A DNA stretch of 64,000 nucleotides from the NCBI RefSeq assembly GCF_004167675.1, contig NZ_SEZQ01000001.1. One strand, written 5' to 3'. Below, in pieces: positions 51,901-60,889 of the stretch. This stretch comes from Aliivibrio finisterrensis_A (GTDB lineage: Bacteria > Pseudomonadota > Gammaproteobacteria > Enterobacterales > Vibrionaceae). A program made the position numbers and the translations under genes. Every line of letters begins with the position of its first letter. The stretch's first letter is position 1. A model generated the notes under the pieces. The model worked only from the letters and a program-made list of their open reading frames with translations. It did not search any database and was not told where the DNA came from.

Positions 51901-52638
51901 ATGATCATTCCAGCATTAGATTTAATTGAAGGCCAAGTGGTTCGTCTTTTCCAAGGCGACTACGGGCAAGTAACAGAATACAAAGTTGATCCAGCAGAGC
52001 AGTTTAATCTGTATCACCAAGCGGGTGCTAATTGGCTACACCTTGTGGATTTAACGGGCGCAAAAGACACAACTGCGCGTCAACTAGACTTAATTGCTCG
52101 TTTATTAGCAAGTACCCCTGCCAATATTCAAATTGGTGGTGGTGTACGTAACGAAGCCGACGTACAAGACTTACTGAATGCAGGCGCACAACGTGTGGTT
52201 GTTGGTTCTACTGCGGTAAAACAGCCAGAGCTTGTGAAGGGGTGGATGGAAAAATACGGTGCTGAAAAAATCGTATTAGCACTAGATATCAACATTGATG
52301 AAAACGGCACCCGTAACGTTGCTATTTCAGGCTGGCAAGAAGATTCAGGCGTGACTATTGAAGCATTACTTGAAGATTATCTAACGGTTGGTCTTAAGCA
52401 CGTATTATGTACTGATATTTCACGCGATGGCACGTTGCAAGGCTCGAATGTAGAACTCTACGTAGACCTATGTAAACAGTACCCACAAGTGCAATTCCAA
52501 TCTTCTGGCGGCATAGGGTCACTGGATGATATCGCCGCGCTGAAAGGCTCTGGTGTTGCAGGTGTCATTGTTGGTCGAGCACTGCTTGATGGCAAGTTCA
52601 CCGCAGAGGAGGCATTCCAATGTTGGCAAAGCGAATAG
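51901..52638 (+). CDS. hisA: Phosphoribosyl-formimino-AICAR ribotide isomerase
   Basis: The 245-residue TIM-barrel enzyme (ProFAR isomerase) starts MIIPALDLIEGQVVRLFQGDYG with the first catalytic Asp, has the phosphate loops IGGGVRNEADV and QSSGGIGSLDD, and TDISRDGTL with the second catalytic Asp. It overlaps hisF by 19 bases. It has its own AAGGA site, needed after the repeat upstream. Confidence 0.97.
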   Translation: MIIPALDLIEGQVVRLFQGDYGQVTEYKVDPAEQFNLYHQAGANWLHLVDLTGAKDTTARQLDLIARLLASTPANIQIGGGVRNEADVQDLLNAGAQRVVVGSTAVKQPELVKGWMEKYGAEKIVLALDINIDENGTRNVAISGWQEDSGVTIEALLEDYLTVGLKHVLCTDISRDGTLQGSNVELYVDLCKQYPQVQFQSSGGIGSLDDIAALKGSGVAGVIVGRALLDGKFTAEEAFQCWQSE

Positions 52639-53393
52639 TTCCTTGTCTTGATGTAAAAGATGGGCAAGTCGTAAAAGGCGTTCAATTTCGTAATCATGAA
52701 ATTATCGGTGATATCGTTCCTTTAGCTCAGCGTTACGCAGAAGAGGGTGCCGATGAATTGGTATTTTATGATATTACCGCATCAAGTGATGGTCGCGTAG
52801 TAGATAAAAGCTGGGTTGCACGCGTCGCTGAAGTGATTGATATTCCATTCTGTGTGGCTGGTGGTATTAAAACGGCAGAAGATGCAGCAAAAATTTTAGA
52901 GTTTGGTGCTGACAAAGTATCAATTAATTCACCTGCATTAGCGAATCCAGAACTCATCACAGAACTTGCCGATAAATTTGGTGTTCAGTGTATCGTGGTA
53001 GGTATTGACTCATACTTCGATAAAGAAACAGGTAAGTATCAAGTTTACCAATTTACTGGCGATGAAGAACGCACCAAAGCAACCAAATGGGAAACCAAAG
53101 ATTGGGTGCAAGAAGTTCAAAAGCGTGGTGCTGGTGAAATCGTATTAAACATGATGAACCAAGACGGTGTTCGTAATGGTTACGATTTAGAACAATTAAA
53201 AATGGTACGAGAAGTGTGCCATGTTCCATTAATTGCGTCAGGTGGTGCTGGTGAAATGGTTCACTTTGCGGATGCTTATAAAACAACCAATGTTGATGGT
53301 GCGTTAGCAGCGTCAGTATTTCACAAGCAAATCATCAATATTGGTGAATTGAAAGAATATTTAGCCGAACAGGATGTAGAGGTACGCCGATGA
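52620..53393 (+). CDS. hisF: Imidazole glycerol phosphate synthase, cyclase subunit
   Basis: The 257-residue TIM-barrel partner of HisH: RIVPCLDVKDGQVVKGVQF with catalytic Asp, FYDITASSDGR, CVAGGIKTAED, LNMMNQDGVRNGYD with the second Asp, and ASGGAGEMVHF. It starts inside the end of hisA and overlaps hisI in an ATGA. Confidence 0.98.
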   Translation: MLAKRIVPCLDVKDGQVVKGVQFRNHEIIGDIVPLAQRYAEEGADELVFYDITASSDGRVVDKSWVARVAEVIDIPFCVAGGIKTAEDAAKILEFGADKVSINSPALANPELITELADKFGVQCIVVGIDSYFDKETGKYQVYQFTGDEERTKATKWETKDWVQEVQKRGAGEIVLNMMNQDGVRNGYDLEQLKMVREVCHVPLIASGGAGEMVHFADAYKTTNVDGALAASVFHKQIINIGELKEYLAEQDVEVRR

Positions 53394-54010
53394 GCCAACA
53401 AGAATTAGCAACACGAATTGATTGGGAAAAAGTGGATGGTTTAGTGCCTGCTATTATTCAAGATTTTGGTTCAAGCCAAGTATTGATGATGGGTTACATG
53501 AACCAAGAAGCCTTGGCAAAAACGCTAGATACAGAAAAAGTCACATTTTTCTCTCGTACTAAAAACCGTTTATGGACCAAAGGTGAAGAGTCTGGCAACA
53601 GCTTGAACTTAGTTAATATTTCACTGGATTGCGATAACGATACTCTGCTTATTAAAGTAAACCCAGTTGGTCCAACGTGCCATACAGGAACCACAACCTG
53701 TTGGGACGGTGATAAAACCGAAGAAACACAATTGGTGTGGCTTCATCAGTTGGAACAGCTACTTGCCGAGCGTAAGAATGCTGATCCTGACTCATCTTAC
53801 ACAGCAAGTCTCTATGCCCGTGGCACCAAACGTATTTCGCAGAAAGTTGGTGAAGAAGGCGTTGAAGTCGCGCTTGCAGCGACGTCGGGTGACAAGGCGG
53901 AGTTAGTGTGTGAATCAGCCGATTTAATGTATCACTTATTTGTTCTGCTTCAAGATCAAGGTCTATCGTTCGATGATGTGATCAATAAACTGAAAGAACG
54001 CCATAAGTAA
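53390..54010 (+). CDS. hisI: Bifunctional phosphoribosyl-AMP cyclohydrolase / ATP pyrophosphatase
   Basis: The 206-residue HisIE fusion has the cyclohydrolase domain to about 115 (SRTKNRLWTKGEESGNSL, VGPTCHTGTTTCW with metal Cys and His) and the pyrophosphatase domain to the end (SLYARGTKRISQKVGEEGVEVALAA). It is the last gene of the operon. Confidence 0.97.
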   Translation: MSQQELATRIDWEKVDGLVPAIIQDFGSSQVLMMGYMNQEALAKTLDTEKVTFFSRTKNRLWTKGEESGNSLNLVNISLDCDNDTLLIKVNPVGPTCHTGTTTCWDGDKTEETQLVWLHQLEQLLAERKNADPDSSYTASLYARGTKRISQKVGEEGVEVALAATSGDKAELVCESADLMYHLFVLLQDQGLSFDDVINKLKERHK

Positions 54011-54036
54011 GCCTCTTTAATTACAAATAATAACTC

Positions 54037-54064
54037 AACGCCGGTCATCTGATCGGCGTTTTTA
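54037..54064 (+). terminator. Terminator of the his operon
   Basis: AACGCCG pairs with CGGCGTT around a ten-base loop, followed by TTTT. It lies 27 bases after hisI. Confidence 0.88.
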
Positions 54065-54118
54065 TTGGAATTGAGATACCATCCTCGCTATACTCTGCGC
54101 TCAATTTTAGGAGCGCCA

Positions 54119-54805
54119 ATGTTCGATATCCTTTATCAAAATTCAGATTTTCTTGTTATAAATAAGCACCCAAACATCAGTGTTCATAAAGATGATGGTG
54201 AGACCTCATTATTGATTGAGTTGGCTAAAGTTACTGGTGATAAGCAGCTTTATTTAATTCATCGTTTAGACAAGATGACGTCAGGGCTATTGCTGATTGG
54301 TCGTAATCAGTCTGCTGCAAGTGAATTATCACAATTGTTCGCAAAGCGTTTGGTTGAAAAATATTACCTCGCTATTGGTGATAAAAAGCCTAAGAAAAAA
54401 CAAGGTCTGGTTATTGGCGATATGGAACGTTCACGTAGAGCGTCATGGAAGCTGATCAACAGTAAAGAAAACCCTGCAATTACTCAGTTTTTCTCAACGG
54501 CTGCACATAATGGCAATCGCCTGTTTTTATGTAAGCCTCATACTGGTAAAACTCATCAAATTCGAGTCGCATTAAAGAGTGTCGGTTCGGGTATTTTGGG
54601 TGATTCAATTTATAGCTCATCTAAAGCAGATCGTGGTTATCTTCATGCGTATGCTTTACGCTTTACTTATCAAGAGCAAGCGTTTGAATTTGTAGAAGTC
54701 CCAAAACAAGGCGATGAGTGGCAAGATAACACCATTCAAGCAGGATTAGCGCAGTGGCAAACACCGTGGACATTAACTTGGCCAGAGATTAAGAAGAAAT
54801 CATGA
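54119..54805 (+). CDS. RluA-family pseudouridine synthase (TIGR01621 type)
   Basis: The 228-residue RNA-modifying enzyme has HRLDKMTSGLLLIGRN with the catalytic Asp, KYYLAIGDK, CKPHTGKTHQIRVALKSVG and the final GDSIYSS region. It lacks an S4 domain. The target uridine cannot be deduced. ATG 54119 is chosen since AGGAG lies seven bases before it; an upstream in-frame ATG at 54065 would overlap the his terminator. It overlaps the next gene by four bases. Confidence 0.88.
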   Translation: MFDILYQNSDFLVINKHPNISVHKDDGETSLLIELAKVTGDKQLYLIHRLDKMTSGLLLIGRNQSAASELSQLFAKRLVEKYYLAIGDKKPKKKQGLVIGDMERSRRASWKLINSKENPAITQFFSTAAHNGNRLFLCKPHTGKTHQIRVALKSVGSGILGDSIYSSSKADRGYLHAYALRFTYQEQAFEFVEVPKQGDEWQDNTIQAGLAQWQTPWTLTWPEIKKKS

Positions 54806-55737
54806 AAATAGAAGCATTAGATACGTTATTTACTCACTTAGAAGCACAGCTAGCAACCCAACAGAATGAGCTTCGTCGTTTATTTCATGGCCGTGGTCAG
54901 TGCTTTGAAGGCTTAGAACAGCTCACCGTTGATTGGCTTCAAGGTCAACTAGTGGTGGCGTTATTTAAAGAGCAAGAGCTTACTTTTGTTGAAGCTCTAG
55001 AATCAAAGCTACACGTGTTTGCCGGATCTGATACATGGAAAAACGCCAAAGGCCAAGCCATTTTATTGCAACATCGTTATCAAGAATTAGCACCAACTCA
55101 AGTGGTGTGGGGCAGTGAAGAGACTTTCCCTGTTGCTGTAGAAAATGGCCTAAAATATCAGTTAGAGCTTAAAAAGAACCAGAACATGGGGCTATTTTTA
55201 GATATGCGCTATGGTCGTAAATGGGTTCAAGCGCACAGTGAAGGTAAATCGGTATTAAACTTGTTTGCGTATACATGTGGCTTTTCTGTTGCTGCGATTG
55301 CGGGTGGCGCGACTCAAGTGGTTAATTTAGATATGGCGAAAGGTCCGTTGAGCCGTGGTCGTGATAACCATCGTTTAAATGAGCATGACCTGTCTAAAGT
55401 TAAATTCTTAGGTCATGATATTTTTAAATCGTGGGGTAAGATTAAGAAATTAGGCTTGTATGATTTGATCATCATAGATCCGCCAAGTTTTCAAAAAGGC
55501 AGCTTTGCACTAACTAAAGATTATCAGAAGATCTTGCGTCGTTTACCAAGTTTATTGAGTGAAATGGGTGAAGTCTTAGCTTGTGTGAATTCACCGGCGG
55601 TATCTAGTGATTTCTTAATTGATGGTATGGCTGAAGAAGCGCCAGAGCTGAAGTTTGTAGAGCGTTTAGATAACCCGCCAGAGTTTGCAGATATTAATCC
55701 TGAAAGTGGGTTAAAAGTGATGCGCTTTACGCGTTAG
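54802..55737 (+). CDS. Class I SAM-dependent RNA methyltransferase, RlmI-like
   Basis: The 311-residue protein has a short N-terminal region and a Rossmann methyltransferase core: MGLFLDMRYGRKWV, VLNLFAYTCGFSVAAIAGGA (SAM-binding motif I), NLDMAKGPLSRGRDNHRLN and IIIDPPSFQKG (motif IV), as in RlmI/RlmK m5C or m7G rRNA methyltransferases. The exact site is not known. Coupling with the pseudouridine synthase by an ATGA overlap points to a shared rRNA or tRNA maturation role. Confidence 0.85.
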   Translation: MKIEALDTLFTHLEAQLATQQNELRRLFHGRGQCFEGLEQLTVDWLQGQLVVALFKEQELTFVEALESKLHVFAGSDTWKNAKGQAILLQHRYQELAPTQVVWGSEETFPVAVENGLKYQLELKKNQNMGLFLDMRYGRKWVQAHSEGKSVLNLFAYTCGFSVAAIAGGATQVVNLDMAKGPLSRGRDNHRLNEHDLSKVKFLGHDIFKSWGKIKKLGLYDLIIIDPPSFQKGSFALTKDYQKILRRLPSLLSEMGEVLACVNSPAVSSDFLIDGMAEEAPELKFVERLDNPPEFADINPESGLKVMRFTR

Positions 55738-55764
55738 ATTGTAAGGTCGAAGTATAGATTTAGA

Positions 55765-55805
55765 AAAGCCCTCTCATTATGTTATGACTAGTGAGAGGGC
55801 TTTTT
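55765..55805. terminator. Bidirectional terminator
   Basis: AAAGCCCTCTCA pairs with TGAGAGGGCTTT, with T-runs on both strands. It serves the methyltransferase on the plus strand and the convergent lipoprotein gene. Confidence 0.9.
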
Positions 55806-55843
55806 ATTACCTGTCGGTATGCATTTTACTTTTCTTCGTTCAT

Positions 55844-56227
55844 CTACTCACGATCTAAACAAGATTGTTCTGTGACTAAGATATCGTTTTGTTTTTGACC
55901 ACGAGAATTACGAATTAGGTAACGATAAGAAACGCCTTTTTCTAGCACGGGACGAATTTCTTTATCATTACAGTAAGTGGTGATACTGTTTTCAATGATT
56001 TGATTAGTACTCATTTCACCAGCACCACTGTCTAAAAAGATCATTTCAACCACACCTTGCTTCTCTTTTACTTGAATTAAAGTGAGTTGTCCCATCTTAA
56101 GTGGAAGGGTACTGGCAAGAATACTAGCACGATAGTCTGCCAACATTTCTATTTCTTGTTGCTGTTCGTTAGAAGCACAACCTGAAAGCAGAATCGCGCT
56201 TAACGCAGTAAGAATAAGTTTTTTCAT
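55844..56227 (-). CDS. Lipoprotein resembling the T2SS pilotin AspS/GspS
   Basis: The 127-residue protein has a lipoprotein signal (KKLILTALSAILLSGC, Cys17) and a domain with SILASTLPLKMGQLTLIQVKE, VVEMIFLDSGAGE, YCNDKEIRPVLEKGVSYRY and IRNSRGQKQND..SC. The YC..C pair and the RNSRGQ motif match AspS/GspS-beta pilotins, which carry the secretin GspD to the outer membrane in Vibrio. Chitinase A is a likely client of such a system. The pilotin role rests on these motifs; no gsp genes are in the window. Confidence 0.72.
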   Translation of the reverse strand: MKKLILTALSAILLSGCASNEQQQEIEMLADYRASILASTLPLKMGQLTLIQVKEKQGVVEMIFLDSGAGEMSTNQIIENSITTYCNDKEIRPVLEKGVSYRYLIRNSRGQKQNDILVTEQSCLDRE

Positions 56228-56300
56228 TGTGATTCTTTTTAGTTAAATATAAGTGAGTTATGAACATGAATAGAGTAATGGGTCATGTTTAAACAGGAAA

Positions 56301-56603
56301 TTAAGCGGGCAGTACTTTTTTAAATGGTTTCACGATGACATTTTCATAAACCCCAGCATCAATATATGGATCATTGTTAGCCCACTCTTGAGCTGCTTCT
56401 AATGAATTAAAGTCAGCTATTACCGTTGAACCAGTAAAGCCTGCTTCTCCTGGGTTTTCTGAGTCGATTGCAGGCATTGGCCCTGCCACTAATAAACGAC
56501 CTTCATTTTGCAGCAGGGTAAGGCGCTCTAGATGTTTTTCACGAACACTTAAACGACGCTCTAGGCTGTTTTCAACATCTTGAGAAAAAATTACATACCA
56601 CAT
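56301..56603 (-). CDS. yciI: YciI-family protein
   Basis: The 100-residue ferredoxin-like protein has the family pattern WYVIFSQDVENSLERRLSVREKHLERL, GRLLVAGPMPA, GFTGSTVIADFNSLEAAQEW and the DPYIDAGVYENVIVKPFKKV tail, all closely like E. coli YciI. The conserved His23 and Asp37-type residues of the putative active site are in the right places. Its reaction is unknown. The neighbours yciA and yciB match the E. coli order. Confidence 0.92.
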   Translation of the reverse strand: MWYVIFSQDVENSLERRLSVREKHLERLTLLQNEGRLLVAGPMPAIDSENPGEAGFTGSTVIADFNSLEAAQEWANNDPYIDAGVYENVIVKPFKKVLPA

Positions 56604-56649
56604 GATTGAGTCCTTTTATTTTGTATCATCATTGATATAGCTATCATAA

Positions 56650-56680
56650 AAAAAGCTCTAGCCATAAACCAGAGCTTTTT
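56650..56680 (-). terminator. Terminator of yciA
   Basis: AAAAAGCTCT and AGAGCTTTTT form a ten-base stem with an 11-base loop and T-runs on both sides. It ends yciA transcription before yciI. Confidence 0.85.
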
Positions 56681-56707
56681 ATGAATTAATCAGAAAAATT
56701 CTAATAA

Positions 56708-57130
56708 CTACGCAGTTTTAGGGATTGAACGCGGCTTTCCACTCGAATCAATCGCAACATAATTAAAAGTTGCGTCACAAACCATAAAGCGATCACCAAC
56801 ACCGTGTTCTTTAATTGGCTTAACCCATACCTCAAGATTAATTGACATTGAAGTATTGCCAATTTTTACACATTCGCCGTAGCAGCAAACCACATCACCT
56901 ACTTTTACGGGTTTTTTAAAGGTAATACTTGATACTGAAACCGTGACAATACGTCCCCCTGAAATCTCTTTCGCTAAAATACCACCAGCTAAATCAAGCT
57001 GTGACATAATCCAGCCACCAAAAATATCACCATTTGCATTGGTGTCAGCGGGCATAGAAAGAGTACGAAGAAGCAGTTGGCCTTTAGGGGCTTGTCCAAA
57101 GTGAGCTGGGGTTGTCAAAGTGGTTTCCAA
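56708..57130 (-). CDS. yciA: Acyl-CoA thioesterase YciA
   Basis: The 140-residue hot-dog enzyme hydrolyses a range of acyl-CoAs. Marks are LLRTLSMPADTNANGDIFGGWIMSQLDLAGG with the catalytic Asp, and VSVSSITFKKPVKVGDVVCCYGE. Length and sequence match E. coli YciA. It is downstream of yciB on the same strand, separated by a terminator. Confidence 0.95.
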   Translation of the reverse strand: METTLTTPAHFGQAPKGQLLLRTLSMPADTNANGDIFGGWIMSQLDLAGGILAKEISGGRIVTVSVSSITFKKPVKVGDVVCCYGECVKIGNTSMSINLEVWVKPIKEHGVGDRFMVCDATFNYVAIDSSGKPRSIPKTA

Positions 57131-57163
57131 TACAACGAAAATGAAGTTAAGCCGATTTTAGCA

Positions 57164-57193
57164 CATAAAAAAGCCGTGTTGTATACACGGCTT
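57164..57193 (-). terminator. Terminator of yciB
   Basis: AAGCCGTG and CACGGCTT form an eight-base stem with a seven-base loop, then six T on the minus strand. It lies 18 bases past the yciB stop. Confidence 0.88.
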
Positions 57194-57210
57194 AATCATT
57201 ATCGTTTTAG

Positions 57211-57756
57211 CTATTCTTGTTCTTCTTTTTTCTCTTTTGGCATGTGCTTATAGACGTACATGCCTGTAAATAGAGTATATAAGAAAGTTAAGCCTAATAA
57301 GCCAAAGACTTTAAAGTTAACCCATACATCAAGTGGCATTTCGAATGCAACGTACAAGTTAGCAATCGCACAAACCGTAAAAAACAGTACCCATGCGTGA
57401 TTTATCTTTGCCCATTTATCATCAGGTAATGTCACTTCTTTGCCTAACATTCCTTTAATTACTGGTTTACCAAGAATGTGAGCAACGATTAAACCTGCCG
57501 CGAATACACAATAAACAATGGTGACTTTCCATTTAATGAAGTTGTCATCATGTAAGAATATCGTCATACCACCAAATACTGTCACCATAAGGAAGGTGAT
57601 CAGCTGCATTTTTTCAACTTTCTTGTATAGGGCGTAAGTTACGACTAGCTGCACTGCAGTCGCAATGATTAGTGCACCTGTTGCCGTGTAGATATCGTAC
57701 ATCTTGTATAGCGTGAAGAAGATGATCAGTGGGATAAAATCTAAAATCTGTTTCAT
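57211..57756 (-). CDS. yciB: Inner-membrane septation protein YciB
   Basis: The 181-residue protein has five membrane helices. It matches E. coli YciB through its length: MKQILDFIPLIIFFTLYKMYDIYTATGALI, FIKWKVTIVYCVFAAGLIV, MLGKEVTLPDDKW and VWVNFKVFGLLGLTFLYTLFTG. ATG 57756 is used since it is the family start; the frame stays open 123 bases further with unrelated residues. It is linked to envelope synthesis and septation. Confidence 0.93.
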   Translation of the reverse strand: MKQILDFIPLIIFFTLYKMYDIYTATGALIIATAVQLVVTYALYKKVEKMQLITFLMVTVFGGMTIFLHDDNFIKWKVTIVYCVFAAGLIVAHILGKPVIKGMLGKEVTLPDDKWAKINHAWVLFFTVCAIANLYVAFEMPLDVWVNFKVFGLLGLTFLYTLFTGMYVYKHMPKEKKEEQE

Positions 57757-57861
57757 ATATAGGTTGAGCCAATAATTAATTATGTAGCGAGTGTATCGAA
57801 AATTTAGAAGGGAGGGAATCGCTAAAAATTGCTTGTTACATTTTTGCGGAATAGATAGAAA

Positions 57862-57891
57862 AAGAAAAGGCCAACTCATACGACTTGGCCT
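57862..57891 (-). terminator. Terminator of the symporter gene
   Basis: AGGCCAA and TTGGCCT form a seven-base stem with a ten-base loop, followed by TTTTCTTTTT on the minus strand. It shows that the 3' end of the disrupted symporter gene is native. Confidence 0.85.
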
Positions 57892-57915
57892 AATAATACG
57901 CTCAAGAAATAAATA

Positions 57916-58632
57916 TTACGCTTGTTTATTCTCAACAGGAGTATCTATTGTGTCTGTCGTTTCAACCATTGAATCAACAATTACCGCACAGGCTGCATCA
58001 CCAGTGATGTTAAGCGCGGTACGGATCATGTCGAAGATACGGTCTAGAGCGAATAGAAGTGGTAGACCTTCGATTGGAATACCTGCAGCTAAAAGAACCG
58101 CAACAACAAGGAAAGAAGGGCCTGGTACGCCAGCTTGACCTACAGCGCCTAGCGTTGAGGTAACAATAATCGCAACATAAGCGCCAATTGATAAATCAAT
58201 GTTGAATAGTTGAGCAAAGAAGATAGCCACTAAGCCGTAGTAAATAGCGTTACCAGACATGTTGATTGTTGCGCCTAATGGCAGAACAAACGAAGCTGTA
58301 GAGTTACGAACACCTAGGTCTTTTTCAACGGTTTCCATTGTTACTGGCAGTGTAGCCATTGAAGAGGCTGTAGATAGTGCGACGGCTTGGGGCTTTTTCA
58401 TTGCCAGAAGGAATTTCTTGGCTGAGGTTTTAGTTAATAGGCCTACCATTAACGGGTAAACGATAAAACCAAATATAAAAATAGCGGCAACATAAACCAT
58501 AAACAGTTTAAACACGACCATTAGCGCGCCGAAACCAAAAGTACCTACGGCTTCTGCCATTAAGCCAAATACACCAATAGGAGCGATGATCATCACTTTG
58601 TTAATAGTAAAAAGAAGATTATAGCGGTATTA
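57916..58632 (-). pseudogene. Dicarboxylate/amino-acid:cation symporter, 3' half only
   Basis: The frame encodes the C-terminal half of a DAACS (GltP/DctA-like) symporter: APIGVFGLMAEA, KPQAVALSTASSMATLPVTMETVE, VLPLGATINMSGNAIYYG, VGQAGVPGPSF and LDRIFDMIRTALNITGDA, which hold the substrate and sodium sites (family length about 420). The N-terminal half is absent. Family-like coding can be read up to the NKVM segment at about 58605, then a stop at 58630-58632. The interruption coincides with the serine recombinase gene, so an inserted element split the gene. Confidence 0.85.
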
Positions 58633-58668
58633 TGTTCGAAACAATGAAACATTTAGGTCAGTTTAAAT

Positions 58669-60690
58669 ATGAGACTCAATGATTTAGCAGTAGTGGTATC
58701 GAACGTTAAACCCGTAGTGATCACTTACACACGATTTTCTACAAGCATACAAAAAGAAGGTTTATCAGAGTATCGACAAGATGAATTGACCCAAAGGTAT
58801 GTAATTGATTTTTGTGAAACACATGGTGTTCCACTCAACGATATAATATCTCTGAAAGATCGTGGTGTGTCAGCATACCGTGGCAAAAACATGACGCAAG
58901 GTTCGTTATCAGAACTGATAAACCTGTTTAAAGGTGGTGAACTTCCAAAAGTGTATAACGAGAAGGGCGAGATAAACACATTCTTTTTCATAGAATCCCT
59001 TGACCGATTAACACGTTCAGATCTGCATACTGCAAACAAGCTTTTCTTAGATTTGGTTGAATACTGCAACATCGTAGTTGTGGCTGAAAATGAACAAAAA
59101 ATCTATTCCTTGAACTCACTCAAATCAGATATGGGAATGTTGGACTTGTTTTCTGCGCTTCTCACGCTTTCTCGATCACATAATGAGAGCCGAATGAAAG
59201 AAATGCGACATCGTGAAAACTGGTCGAAAAAACGCCAAGAAGTCATTGATTATTTCGATTTGACTGAGGATCAAAGAGGTGGTCTGAATTATCCTTTAAA
59301 CCCGACAAAAACTTGTCCTTGGTGGCTTAAACCGAAGCCAGATAATCGAGGTTTTGAATTTATAGAAGAAAATAGAAAAGCAATGAAGTTTTTCTTAGAA
59401 AGAATGCTTGATGGATACGGTCTAACTTCGTCAATCAGACGTTTAAATGATGCTATAACTAAGGGCGAATTCAAAGTCGAGTTTTCAAAGAAACAAGATA
59501 CAAAAAAAGGTTTTCAAACACACACTTTTTATCAGGTTCTTACAGATGATAGTAATGAATCATTGATTGGAAATCTGATCTTTCATAAAGACTATTACCC
59601 AACAGAAAAGGATGTTCAGCAAGGGCTGTATGATAGAAAAAAATTAGGGAAAAAGGTGCGTATCCCTGTTTATACGGCAAAAGGATTTTACCCTGCATTG
59701 TTGACAGAGATTGAGTTTCTTATGTTAAGAAAGATGATGGGTGAAAGAAAGCAATCAAATACAAAACCAAATAAGCGAGTAGCAAACATTGCGCAAGGGA
59801 TTTTAAAGTGTCCTAAATGTGGATATAGCTATGTAGTAAATGATGATAAACGTTCAGGCAGACACGCAAACTTAGTTTGTAGTTATTCTCGATCAGGTAA
59901 ATGTGATGCGTATACGTACCGTGTTGAGTTTTTTGAACATAATCTATTGAGTTATTGCAGAAACATTAACATTGGACGAGTGCTTGGGTATCAAGTTGAC
60001 GATAGTGCTGTCATGGAAGAACTGACAAGACTACGGCACGATCAATATCAAATAAATCTACTAAAATCACAAGTACAAGTCGAAATTGAACAGTTGGTTA
60101 ACAATATATCTAATATTACGATTCCATCATTGCTTGAAAAAGTTCAACACGATTACTCCAAAAAAGAACTACGAATTCAAATGTATGAAGATCAGATGAA
60201 AGCTATTGAAAGCGATATATTAGCTATCAATATGCGACACAAGAATAGCATAGATACCAATGATTCGATTTACGAACTGATAGATGTTGTGTCTGAAAAA
60301 AGAGATGTTGAAAAAAGGGAAAAACTAAATATAGAATTGAAAAAGATAATCAAATCTATGAACTTGATCAATAAAAAAGACGCAGACAATCCATTTGGAA
60401 GAAATCTTTTGAAAGTTGACTTTTTTGATGGTTATTCAAGATTTATTCCTGTTGATCGCAAGCTTGAAAACGAAGAATTGTTTGATATTTTACCTGTGAT
60501 AGAAACAGAGACAGTTAAAGATTCGATTGATTATACAACTACAATAATTTTACCAATAGACTATCTGGAAGGATTAGAGAGCAAAAAATACCCGCCAGTT
60601 GAAAAAATGGCACAATTCTATCAAGAAAATCCAGCGAAATACCTAAAAATAAAAAGGCAAATCGAACAGTCAGATCAAATCTTTGTTTGA
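58669..60690 (+). CDS. Large serine recombinase (site-specific integrase)
   Basis: The 673-residue recombinase has an N-terminal resolvase domain: YTRFSTS with Ser24 as nucleophile and Arg22, KDRGVSAYRGKNM, and FIESLDRLTRSD. Next is the recombinase domain (about 215-340, with GYGLTSSIRRLND), a zinc ribbon with Cys381, Cys384, Cys404 and Cys412, and a long coiled coil (about 445-560) that controls integration direction in this family. AGGTCAG lies about nine bases before the ATG. It likely integrates and, with a directionality factor, excises the element. Confidence 0.93.
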   Translation: MRLNDLAVVVSNVKPVVITYTRFSTSIQKEGLSEYRQDELTQRYVIDFCETHGVPLNDIISLKDRGVSAYRGKNMTQGSLSELINLFKGGELPKVYNEKGEINTFFFIESLDRLTRSDLHTANKLFLDLVEYCNIVVVAENEQKIYSLNSLKSDMGMLDLFSALLTLSRSHNESRMKEMRHRENWSKKRQEVIDYFDLTEDQRGGLNYPLNPTKTCPWWLKPKPDNRGFEFIEENRKAMKFFLERMLDGYGLTSSIRRLNDAITKGEFKVEFSKKQDTKKGFQTHTFYQVLTDDSNESLIGNLIFHKDYYPTEKDVQQGLYDRKKLGKKVRIPVYTAKGFYPALLTEIEFLMLRKMMGERKQSNTKPNKRVANIAQGILKCPKCGYSYVVNDDKRSGRHANLVCSYSRSGKCDAYTYRVEFFEHNLLSYCRNINIGRVLGYQVDDSAVMEELTRLRHDQYQINLLKSQVQVEIEQLVNNISNITIPSLLEKVQHDYSKKELRIQMYEDQMKAIESDILAINMRHKNSIDTNDSIYELIDVVSEKRDVEKREKLNIELKKIIKSMNLINKKDADNPFGRNLLKVDFFDGYSRFIPVDRKLENEELFDILPVIETETVKDSIDYTTTIILPIDYLEGLESKKYPPVEKMAQFYQENPAKYLKIKRQIEQSDQIFV

Positions 60691-60696
60691 TAATTT

Positions 60697-60723
60697 AAAG
60701 GCACTTTCATAAGTGCCTTTTTT
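60697..60723 (+). terminator. Terminator of the recombinase gene
   Basis: AAAGGCACTT and AAGTGCCTTT form a ten-base stem with a four-base loop, followed by TTT. It starts seven bases after the stop. Confidence 0.92.
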
Positions 60724-60889
60724 ATACCTGTTATTTTTTTTAGAATTTTGCCACTCTATAAAAAATCTCATTCATCAAAACCACGCAACAAAAGCATTCT
60801 TGCTGTCCCTCTGTGATATCTCATTCAATGTATATTGAAAAAAGCATAAAAAATGATACATAAATCATATATGCAGAAGGAAATTTAGA

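Noticed and set aside
57757..57879. N-terminal extension of YciB by 41 residues
   Set aside because: The family starts at MKQILDF; the extra residues have no similarity and no ribosome site at the outer start.
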